Origin: Rugalucina vietnamica | Taxonomy: Eukaryota > Mollusca > Bivalvia > Lucinida > Lucinidae | Reading direction: 5' to 3' | NCBI GenBank assembly: GCA_964017185.1 | Contig: OZ024879.1 | Span: 43,531,883 to 43,595,882, forward strand | DNA: 64,000 nucleotides | Shown: positions 43,821 to 54,400 of the stretch, piece by piece | Position numbering within the stretch: the stretch's first letter is position 1 | How the letters are laid out: every line of letters starts with the position of its first letter | The notes under the pieces: model-generated | What the model saw: only the letters and a program-made list of their open reading frames with translations | Databases searched by the model: none | What the model was told of the DNA's origin: nothing | Program-made: the position numbers and the translations under genes

Positions 43821-45283
43821 TGGAAAAAGCTTTCTTTTAAAAAACTTCTTCTCTCAGGGGTAAATGGTAAAGTTCTAAATGTTATTCTGAGCATGTACAA
43901 AGACATAAAGTCTTGTGTATTCTCTCTCAAGGCATAACATCTCCCTTTTTCTCAAGCTTTTCTGGAGTTAGGCAGGGCGAAAACCTATCCCCAATACTGT
44001 TTTCTATTTATTTAAATGATCTCGAGGCGTTCCTCGGGCATAATTCTACTGCTGGGCTAACTATTGACGCACAAAGTGAGGATCTAGGAATTTTCCTAAG
44101 GCTACTTGTCCTCTTATACGCTGATGATACAGTGTTACTGTGTTCAAATGCTGAAGATCTTCAATTCACTCTTAATCGGTTTCATGATTATTGTATAGCT
44201 TGGAAGCTCAAGGTTAATATTAAAAAAACTAAAATAGTAATATTTGGCACACGCACACCTTCTGAATATCAGTTTAGTTTAGGTGGTGAAGTTGTGGAAA
44301 AAACGGAGAAATACAAGTATCTTGGCGTCTATTTCTCACAATCGCGAAGCTTCCTTAATGCAAGGAAACATTTTCTTGAACAGTCTAAAAAAGCAATGCA
44401 TTTGTTGTTTAGCAGAATAAGGAACCTAAACCTCCCAGTCGACTTACAAATAAAGTTGTTTGATTATACGATACTTCCGATTTTGACGTATTCGTGCGAA
44501 GTAATTGGCTTTGAAAATACAGATATGTTCGAAAAAGTACATCTCGAGTTTCTGCGAAAAATAACGAATAGCCGAAAAAGTACACCAGGCTATATGCTGT
44601 ACGCAGAATTAGGCCGATATCCGTTGCATATTTATATCAAAACGAGAATGATAGGCTATTGGAATAAACTTTTATTGAGTAAACAAAGCAAAATTTCATA
44701 TCTACTGTATCAAGCCCTCCGTACAATAAAGAATAAACGCCCAAAATGGATTTGTTTTATTGAAAAAATTCTAACCGATGTAGGACGCAATGATATCTGG
44801 CTAAATCAGAACCTCATAAACTCTACCGGAATTAAATATTTTGTTCAGCAGGTCTTACATGACCAGTATTTACAAAGCTGGTCTATCGACCTTAATGAAT
44901 CAAGTAAAGGCAAAAATTACAGCACCTTTAAAGACCGCATTGAGCTCGAGCATTATCTAAAAGTATTGCCTAGAAACCTATACCTTACAATGGCAAGATT
45001 TCGTACCTGCAACTTTAAGCTACCAATTGAAACTGGGCATTGGTATGATATCGATATTGAAGAAAGAAAATGTGACATCTGCCAACAAAACACCCTCGGC
45101 GATGAATTTCATTATTTGCTCGAGTGCGAGCACTTCCGAAATGCAAGGAAACGACTTTTACCTCCATGTTATTATGAAAGACCGAACATGCTGAAGTTTC
45201 AAAATTTACTTAAATGTAAGGATGTAAGTTGTCTTGAAAATTTGAGCAAATTTATGGGCATCATTATGAAACAGTTTGCTTAA
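43821..45283 (+). pseudogene. 5'-truncated non-LTR retrotransposon (LINE) reverse transcriptase
   Basis: 43821-43937 encodes GVNGKVLNVILSMYKDIKSCV in one frame. After a frameshift, 43941-45283 continues with FSGVRQGENLSPILFSIYLND, the catalytic LLYADDTVLL (about 44111-44140), a thumb region (KYKYLGVYFS), and a long C-terminal part ending in a CDICQ..HYLLECEHF zinc-knuckle-like motif. The N-terminal endonuclease and the first RT motifs are missing, as in a 5'-truncated insertion. The ORF after the frameshift is long (about 447 residues) and otherwise clean, so the insertion is fairly young. Confidence 0.9.
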
Positions 45284-46230
45284 TGACTCACTGATATTAG
45301 GTAACAAACTGCCTGCCAGAACTCTGAAATTTTATTATAAAGCAAATACATTTATACATGTAATTTACTGCATCGAATATGCGACAACCGGGCTCTGGTC
45401 TTGTACAGGCGTTCCCGATTGCCGCATATGCGGTGTCTTTATGGTTTCATTGGTGCCTGTTCTTGTATACACTCCATGGCGTGGTCTTAGTTTCATGAAT
45501 TCTTGAAGCAAAATATCATATACGATATACTTACATAAATTAATGGAATCAGATAGTATTCCAAAAACTTGAAAAGAAACGCAATACATGTATATTCTTT
45601 CAGAATTCAAGTCTGAATGAGCACAAGTTTTGCATGGACTGCACGTGCTGGGTAAAATGACGTGCGAATTAAAAATTGCTCAACTCAATAGGTCATGAGT
45701 AACAAAACATCACCTTTATAATAAGATCGCACCTGCATAAACGATTTGTTTGTCTATCGTATTTGTCAACTGTTGCAACATTGCATAGTTTAAACTGCCT
45801 ACTTACTGCTTATTGCCGGCTTTTCTTATTCTCCCTTTCCCTTTATACTTTTAAAATCTTTACCTTATCTTTAATTTATCTTTACCGTATCTTATCCTTA
45901 CTTTATCTTATCTTATCTTATCTTATCTTATCTTATCTTATCTTATCTTATCTTATCTTATCTTATCTTGTTTTCTTGCGTATGATGATGTGAAGATTTG
46001 TCTTTGTTACATACCTCAAAAGGAAGGGAAACAACCCGAGCAGTTGAATGCTGTAAATCTATTATTCACTAGCGTCCCTTGTGACGACTAGGCGTATGTT
46101 ATACGTGTTGATTCGCTTCAGCAACTAAATTCTGAATTATGTTCTTGTTTTTGCATAGACTTATGCTCTCTTATTATCAATTATCACTCAATACGTTATT
46201 TGTGATACATGTTCTGCTCTCCATAAGTGT
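45284..46230. repeat. LINE 3' flank and (TTATC)n microsatellite
   Basis: 45894-45968 is about 15 copies of TTATC. It may be the 3' tail of the LINE insertion, but the 600 bases between stop and repeat show no clear end. 45970-46230 has no gene. Confidence 0.6.
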
Positions 46231-46235
46231 CCGAA

Positions 46236-46297
<62 letters not shown>
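46236..46297. repeat. (CT)n microsatellite
   Basis: About 30 CT units. Confidence 0.97.
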
Positions 46298-46300
<3 letters not shown>

Positions 46301-46689
46301 TGCCACTTCCGTTATAATGACTTACAAACATATATATAGACAAAATGTATTTTATGCATGTATGTCTCACCAGTTTCTGTTGTCGTCATATAACCTCACA
46401 TGTCAAATGACCTGAGATGATTCAATAAAGATGTTTGGTTGATTGATTGAACAAGTTGATTGATTGAACCAAAGGCGGTTCGCCGAATTTCCCGAAAATG
46501 AAAGGTACCGTGTAAGTTATCCTTCGATGTTGGTTGCTAATATTTTTTCCAATTGTTTTCTGTCATTTTGACGAAGTTTCCGTCCTAAAATCGAATATTA
46601 CGACATATCTAATTAGAAACTTTGAAACGGTGTCATTGTAGTTACTCCGAATCACGTTTCACCGGGTACTGTACTGTCATTGGTTGTGG

Positions 46690-46941
46690 CCCGGTATTCC
46701 GAGGGCCCTATAGTCCGAGGGTCCGAGGGCCCGATAGTCCGAGGGCCTGATGGTCCGAGGGCCCGATGGTCCGAGGGCCCGATGGTCCGAGGATTTATGG
46801 AATAAATCCAATACCAATATTCTGATTCTCGGACTAGCGGGCCCTCGGACTATTGGGCCCTCGGACTATCGGACCCTCGGACTATTTGGCCTCGGACTAT
46901 CGGACCCTCGGACTATCAGGATCTGCAACATTTTCCAAGGT

Positions 46942-47009
<68 letters not shown>

Positions 47010-47927
47010 GCACGCACGCACGCACGCACGCACACTTTTAGTTCAGTTTAACGCCCCTGTCAAGATTATTTCACTCATCGAGACGATGCAAATCAGTAGG
47101 TGGGTGAAAGCGGGAGAACCCCGAGGAAAACCACCTGGCACGCCCGAAAGCAGATCTTGGCTTATGCCACTTGTGACCCAATCGAGCACCATAAACATTT
47201 TCAGTCTCTGTTTGGGAATCAGACTACACGTATAGAAAATATTTTACATTTTTAAGTCAATATCTCTCTAAACTAAAAAGTTTAAAACAATTCTGTATGG
47301 TTCTGAATTCATTCATCTTTTTTCGACGAAGTTTCATTGAAATTATATAAAAACTGAGTGACATAATTTTGGATCATGGTGTTTAATGTTTGATCTACAA
47401 AAGGCTGAAAAATTGATTCCCTATCTGGAACACAGATAGTCTTCATACGTGATAAACTGATTCCCGAACAGGCAGCATATGTAATTTATGTCTCCGATGA
47501 GGAATCAGAATTATTAAAAATATTTCTTATTTTCATAATTCAATAGCTTTTAAACTAAGCAGTTTTAAAAAATTCTGGACGGTAAAAAGTTTGGAAATTC
47601 ATTCATCTTTATGCTGGCCAAGTTTCATTGAAATTAAATGAAAACTCTGACACATAATTTTTGTTTTGTAAGGGCACTATAAAAATGACCAAAATGTTCC
47701 CGATCGGGGGACAATTTACTAATTTTAGTAACATGTAATCTTCTGATACTCGGACTATCGGGCCCTCGGACCATCGGGCCCTCGGACCATCGGGTCCTCG
47801 GACCATCGGGCCCTCGGACTATCGAGCCCTCGGACCATCGGGCCCTCGGACTATCGGGCCCTCGGACTAACGGACCCTCGGACTAACGGACCCTCGGACT
47901 ATAGGGCCCTCGGAATACCGGGCCTAC
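46690..47927. repeat. Foldback made of 16-bp GGTCCGAGGGCCCGAT repeats
   Basis: 46690-46795 has about six 16-bp units in one orientation. 46830-46920 and 47744-47927 have the complement (CTCGGACTATCGGGCC). The outermost CCCGGTATTCCGAGGGCCCTATAG (46690) is mirrored exactly at the far end (47902-47925). Between the arms lie a (CA)n/(GCAC)n microsatellite (46948-47034) and about 700 bp of non-coding sequence. Confidence 0.88.
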
Positions 47928-48979
47928 ACGGGACAGGACAGTTTATGCTCTCAAAGGACTTGGATTGTTTGATATTTGAAATTAAAGGTATATTTTTACA
48001 TTTTATGTGTTTATGTTATAAAATTAAGTGTAAACAATGAAAAAATCTGCGTTTTTAACAAGCATCATATGATATTCCGACGTTATTCAGATCTCCCATG
48101 GAACATTGTGTGTTTGGTGGGGGTTGGGTTGAGCAAACATGGCTATGGGAAAATGTCGTCGAAAAAGGCATATGTTTTGGTCCTCAAAATATTTGATAAG
48201 GTTCACTGTATGACTACATGCACAAAATTTGAAGGATAAACATATCGGTGGTGATATGTAGTCCATGATTCGGATTACCTCCAATTGATCCGCTTTGACT
48301 TCAACCATGCATATACTTTCACGCTCCAATGATCACAGTCGCGTGCTTGATCAAAAATGAAAACTATTACAGTTGATGAAGAACTAAATTGGCTTCAAGA
48401 TAGTACTAAGTTTATAATACTCAAATCATTCATATGCGCATGCGCAGCAATTTTCATAAACTTGATCCGGAATGGGTAGAATAATTGTATAGCTATGTAC
48501 TGTCACCGCAGCAGAGATAAGGTTTTTTTTGTTTTGTTTTTTTTTTTACTCGAAAATGTACTTACGTTATGACAGATTGTTCATATGGCAGAAAAAATGA
48601 TGACTCGTTTATTACCTATATCCACCTTAAATTACTCTATACACTAGGTAAGTAAACAAGCAAAAGGTTTTCATGGCCCATCCCATTTCTCATTAATGTG
48701 TTCGCTGCTCTTTAAGGATCTCAGTTTCAATTTTTTATTTCAAGATTTTCTTGCCTGAGATCTAAGATCTAAAATTAATTAAAACACTTACTCTGTTCTA
48801 TTTGAAAGTGATCCTCCTGTCGTGTATCATTGTCGATCTATATACATATTGGTTACACTTCGTGGTTTTCTTTTTAAATCTGAAGTTTATCATAAAACGG
48901 ATCGATAACTTATCGCAAAAGGGCTCAACATAGGGTTGTTTAACTCATTTAAGCCTGGTGTCCCTTTTATGGGACATAG

Positions 48980-49046
48980 GCAAACAGAATAGCCCCAGAT
49001 GTGACGCCGCAGAGCGCGGCGTCCCATCTGGGGCTATTCTGTTTGC
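48980..49046. repeat. Long hairpin (MITE-like)
   Basis: Arms of about 30 bp, GCAAACAGAATAGCCCCAGA and following against its complement, with one or two mismatches, around an AGAGC loop with GC-rich GCCGC/GCGGC stem ends. It is more GC-rich than its surroundings. Confidence 0.88.
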
Positions 49047-49649
49047 TTAGAGAATTTTCATCGAAAAATTGAGTAAAATTTAAAAATCACTCCTGACACC
49101 CCTAAAATGAAAGTGGACTCACACTAATGATTTATTCGTCAAATATGGGTTAAAGTGTCGTATATGTGACTCGTACGAATTATGAAAGTATTTCTAACAT
49201 TAAGTTTATTTCTCATATTCAACTTTGTGAATATACAAATTGTAACTACTTCCGGGTGTTTCACCATCATGGCATCATTGTCTTGCGCAACACCAGGCCA
49301 TATTGAGTCAAGCATGTCACCGTAAACATGAAATAGTGTTTATATGTATAATTAGGGAGGTACATGTATATGCTCAGAGCAGGGAACTGTTATCTGGTAT
49401 AGCAGTTCCCTTCAAATGCACAATCATCGTAGCCGACAGTTTATCTTGACATAAATTGATAAGTTCTTGTGTCTATTGCGCAATTTTGCACTGTTTTCCG
49501 TGCGATATCGAAATTCCTTTTCTATCCATTGCTATATATTTTATAATGAATAAATATATAAATAAAACTGTATCTTTCATTCATGTACTCGAATCAGTTT
49601 TTAAATAAATTTTCCGTGACAAAAACATCAGGAAAACATGTCTGTGTAA

Positions 49650-49790
49650 TGTATACCCCGTAAACCCCACTTTAATGTATAGAAAAATTGGGGTTTGCAG
49701 GGGTATACCAAATTTTCTTATTTTTGATCCAAAACATACATTGTGGGTACTCACTTGTACCTACAACGCATGTTCTGAACAAAAATATTA
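49650..49790 (-). repeat. Dispersed repeat shared with the 4.2-kb units
   Basis: In reverse complement this matches about 51150-51240 of each unit (GAGTACCCACAAT, TTTTGGA..AAAAATAAGAA, GGTATACCCCTGCAAACCCC). A shorter match to the same element lies at 40413-40450 (GAGGCGGTTCTAACGCGTACCCACAATC). Confidence 0.75.
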
Positions 49791-51509
49791 AAAAATATCA
49801 AAGTTTTCCTGGTGAAATTTTCATTGTTTAAAGCTGAAAAAATCTGTGTATATTGCATGGGCGTGTTTTCGTAATGAATTACGCCTCAAAGTAATGATCT
49901 AAGAACCAGAGATTTAATTTTGCAGATTTTGTGAATGTCAAATAAATTATTTTAGTATGTTTTATGTAAATGTTCAATGGGTACCTTAACCAATAAACAT
50001 AAAAAATGCTTAAAATCAATTGACAACAAACTTGTAAGTGATCAAGACACAACACTAACCTCCAAAATTGGCTATTTTAGACGAATTTTGGGAAGAAAAA
50101 GTCACAGGGAAAATTAAGCCACGGAAAAAAGTTACAGATTTTGGATAGGGGAAAAATCACAGGAAAAAAAGTCACAAACATGTATTACGTCGATTCTATA
50201 CTTCTGGTTAGGAATTTATATTATCACTACAGTGGACTAGACAATGGCGAATCACTAAGAGGTCAAACGCTATTTTTTTAAACATGAACACGGGAATGTT
50301 ATTCTATTTGGTACTAAGAACATCTAACATATCTCAGCTTTACAGGAAATATAATGATTTTGATTCATTCAGTTTCCTAATCGGAGATAACTTTGTTGAT
50401 ATGATATCCCGCATGAGACACTGGCGAACCAAACTCGACAATGTCGAATCAAATAATCTATAGCCCAAAAGAAACCATTTAAGTAATGCAAAAAATGGAA
50501 AAAAAATCAAATGCTTTGAAACGAAGAAAGAAACGTTTTATCTGTACCGTCACATTAGGCTTCTTAGTTAAGGTGTCAAGCGTTTCAGCAACCCTGTTTT
50601 TATTGTCTGGTGGAATTTTGACTCCATTCTTTTGCCAGACCTCAAAGCATAGATAGAAGTAAATGACTGAGTTATATAGAAAATAATATTTTATCTAAGT
50701 TTCAACAAATTCTGCAAAATCTTTACGAGTGGTTCGCCATTGTCGATGATTCTCCATTGTCGAGTTCATTGTATATGCTTCGTTTGAACTGACGTTTTAG
50801 CATATGTCCCACTAAACAATGTGGACATGCTGGGACTGTGCCTATGCTTCCTGGGTACTTAACCAGTTCTTTTATAGCTTAAAACAGGCTTGCACATGGA
50901 GACTACGGGATAATGGTAAGTTTCAAACAGTGGCTCTCTACCTTCATGTTCTGAAACTTGACCACTGAACCACCATGCTACTCAAATTGGGTCATTACGA
51001 AAACTTGCCCATGCAATATACAGAGAAACTTTCAAGCATTAAAAATAAAAAAAAATTCATTGGAAAAACTTGGTTAATTTTAATGTTTGCTCAAAACATT
51101 GATTGTGGCTATACATTAGAACCGCCTCGCCGAGGCGATTCTAACGAGTACCCACAATCTACGTTTTGGAACAAAAATAAGAATAATAGGTATACCCCTG
51201 CAAACCCCAGTTTTTTTTTCTATATAAAAGTGTGGTTCAAGGGGGTATACGTTTCATGGACATGTTTTCCTGATGTTCTCATCCATTCTTTGTTTCAGTT
51301 ACTTTCCCATTTCATGCAGGGTTTGATTCCGATTAGGACAGTTCCTCGTCAATCCTTATGGAGGGGAGATTCTATGTTTGGGCTAATAATTCTCTTACAT
51401 AAATGCATATATGTATGGCATTTATTTCTTTTAAGACATTGCTGTAACAATCTAAATTAATATAAATAATAATGGATTGTGTTACTTGCATAATTTCTGA
51501 GTAACTGAC

Positions 51510-51710
51510 ACCCTCTCACCTCCGTAACCAGTCAGTCTCTCCTCCGAAACATCTCCGTAACGACGGAATGATGCAAAATAAATAAAGCAGATTAAACCTG
51601 AAGTGTATCCGTAAACAGGTTTGAAAACACGGTGTTTGCATTCCACACAATCAGCAATTCTTGGTTTTGCGTTACGGAGGTGAAAAGTTACGGAGGAGAG
51701 CAGACATTTT
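51510..51710. repeat. CTCCGTAAC foldback (unit 1; also in units 2 and 3)
   Basis: CTCACCTCCGTAAC..TCTCTCCTCCG on one side and GCGTTACGGAGGTG..GTTACGGAGGAGAG on the other form an inverted pair of about 40 bp arms. Copies are at +4215 and +8431. Confidence 0.7.
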
Positions 51711-53364
51711 GTCCAAGAGTTAGCAAATCAGTATTTTCATTTCCAAAAGTTGTATTATTCCTGTCCTCTCACAAACTATTACAGAAACTATTGCTTCTTT
51801 GTATTTGCTTATAGCAGTGTAATGGAGGAGAGTCTTTGAAGAGTGACAAATTAAGCAGCGCTTTCTTATTGCAACAATAATTTATTTTCAATGAACTTAA
51901 AGAAAACTGAATTTGAATGGTTTCGATTTCGTTTTCAAATTGTATTTGCTGGTTATTGTGTAGGTCCGTTACCGTAGGTGAGTGCAGGTTTGGTGACATT
52001 TTCAGCATTCTAATGCTATGGTCAACCGAGATATGAGTGATTTAGTTGGTATATCCCTTCATTTTTAAAACTTTTTCTCTTACTTCTGAAGTTCCCATTA
52101 ATATTCATGAGACATTAGATCAGAAAATCTGATAACACAGTTACGGTACATAGTTAAAGCAACCATTTGCTACCGATTCCTGTACTCTTATGCTATCAGT
52201 AGCGAAGATATAAATCATTTTGAAGGTGTACCTTCTTAACTTTTCTGTGAATTTTTATCCAATATTCTGACCTTATCATTAATATTCTTGAAAATGAAAA
52301 GCAAATGATTCAATAGTTTCATAATCATAGTCTAAGCATCCATTCAATAAGATTTTCAGCATCCTATGTCAATTCAAATGTCAGATACAAGTGATTTAGT
52401 ATTTTTACAAGTTTTTAGCGTTTAAATTCATGAGTATGCAAATGAGATTATTCTAATATCAGGCCTTTGATATCTGTAAAGTTGCCAAATGGCATCACTG
52501 GTGCAATATCTGTGTGTCATGATGATAGTTTGGGTCTGAAATGAGTTTAATTATGGGTTTTAATGAGTTTTGTGATTTTATTGACATGCACCATTAAATA
52601 TTTTCATCATAAATAAAATATTATAAGGTACTAGTAAATAATTGCATAATTGACAACCAGATAGCTCTATATCCATGCATTACTTTAGTTTAAATTTTAG
52701 TTATCTTTAGAACAAACTGACTGCTCAGATGTGAGCAGCTTTGTAGGTAGTTCTTTTTTTATATTGTTGGTTACCAAGGACACAATTTTTTCATTAATAT
52801 TCATGAAAATACAATTATGACGATTTTCATACAATGTAGCTCTATTGCATTAAATAAATGGTAAAACTGTATCATTGAGCTATAACATCAGTTGAGTTCC
52901 ATAATGATGGAATGGCACTAAAAATAGTTTATAATGGGGTTGAAATTATTGATATCCCTTATATTTCATGAATATGCATGCAAGATGCAAGTACGTTTTT
53001 TGTCATTTTATACACCAGAATGAAAGGACAGTATCTAAGCTGTAAAAGGATAGCATATTCATTGATCTATTATAGTTATTAGTTGTGATATGATCTGTTT
53101 CGTATGTACACCCCCATCCGCGAATACCGTGTTTTAGAATGTCATGTGTTGCATTAAACATCCGTTAATTTCAACACTTTTGCATACATAAAATTGACCA
53201 GACATTGGTTTTCAAGCTTCCAGTGGGGTCCTTTGCCAGAGGGTATGAATGATAAAGACCTATATCCCGGTCTATTGAGGGTCATTAGCTGATCACAGGA
53301 CACTAGAAAATCTAGTGGCCTAACAATGAATACAGGTAGAGGCCAAAACAGGTAAAAATAAATA

Positions 53365-54400
53365 TTGATTGCAGAAGAAGCAACGGATGATTCGACTCCT
53401 GCGACTCCTGCTTCGTTTGCTAAGGTAGTTCAAACTGGCGAAGACTGTGCGAAAAAGGTGTTCGAGTTTTGTGAACATGTTCTACATATCGAGAATCCAA
53501 GATCTAAAATACAAATTAATCGTGCGCATAGGATTGGTGCTCGCTCTGTTGGGAAGACCAGACCGATTGTTGCCAAGTTTGTCCGGTCGGAGCATAAAGC
53601 TCTGATTAAGTCGGCTTTAAGCAACGTGAACCTGAATAACCATACAACGGTGCGTTTAAAGTAAATGACCAATTCCCGCCTGAAGTTATTGCGCGAAGGA
53701 AGGAACTAATCCCAAAACTGATCAGCGAGCGGAAAAACGGAAATAAAGCGACGTTGGTGAGAGACAAGTTGTATGTAAACAATAAACTGGTCGAATAGGA
53801 ATGCGAAGAAGAGTGCGATATTTCAATACTATCTTGGAATGTCGCAGGCTTATCCACATGCTTAAACGATGACGAATTTTTGAACTTTGCAACAGAACAT
53901 GACATGATTTTTTGTTGTGAGACTTGGGAGAGAAAAAATGACGTTTTTGACATTGAGAATTATCACTGTATAACCGTACCAAGACCTGAGAGTTTGAATC
54001 TTCGTGGCAGGGGTAAACGGGGACATGGTGGTATTTGTTTGTATATTTGTAATGACATTTTGGAGGGCGTAACAGTGGTAGAGAAGTTATCTGAAGGGTT
54101 TTTATGGGTTAAACTTGAGCAAAAGTTCTTTTCGATACATGATGATTTGTACATATGTTTTTGTTACATTCCACCAAAAGACTCAATCTACTTTAAAAAT
54201 GTTGATTTTGATTTATTTGACTTGCTAGAAAGAAAAATACGACATTATTCAGATTTTGGTAGAGTAGCTGTTATTGGGGATTTGAATGCTCGTACTGCGT
54301 CTCTGTATGACGAGCCAGTGAGCTGTGAAGGCATCGAAAGATATATAGAATCACTGAGCGGTTTGAATATTTCTGAGGCTGAATTAGCTGGTAGGCGTTT
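53365..54400 (+). pseudogene. LINE fragment in unit 1: ORF1 C-terminus plus endonuclease N-terminus
   Basis: 53365-53661 encodes an ORF1p-like RRM segment (IQINRAHRIGARSVGKTRPI, KFVRSEHKALIKSAL) without a proper ATG. A frameshift at about 53655 leads to NDQFPPEVIARRKELIPKLI and a stop at 53800. Immediately after, ISILSWNVAGL begins an endonuclease/exonuclease/phosphatase domain, with FCCETW, HGGICLYI and AVIGDLNARTA (the GDxN catalytic motif) at about 54275. The fragment ends at the unit boundary (54400), well before any reverse transcriptase. Confidence 0.85.

Larger units (their letters stand above)
47928..50178. other. Gene-free flank before the 4.2-kb array
   Basis: No gene seen. Contains a hairpin at 48980-49046 and a dispersed repeat at about 49650-49790. 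The last 80 bases before the array repeat short GTCACAGGAAAA-type words. Confidence 0.5.

Noticed and set aside
46750..47235. 161-codon frame with a His-Thr run
   Set aside because: It reads through the 16-bp foldback and the (CA)n tract.
50975..51460. 161-codon frame repeated in each 4.2-kb unit
   Set aside because: It runs through a dispersed repeat and a poly-T tract, is broken in unit 3 by a one-T change, and shows no domain.
53965..54154. Minus-strand frames over the LINE endonuclease fragment
   Set aside because: Shadows of the plus-strand endonuclease frame, repeated identically in each unit.
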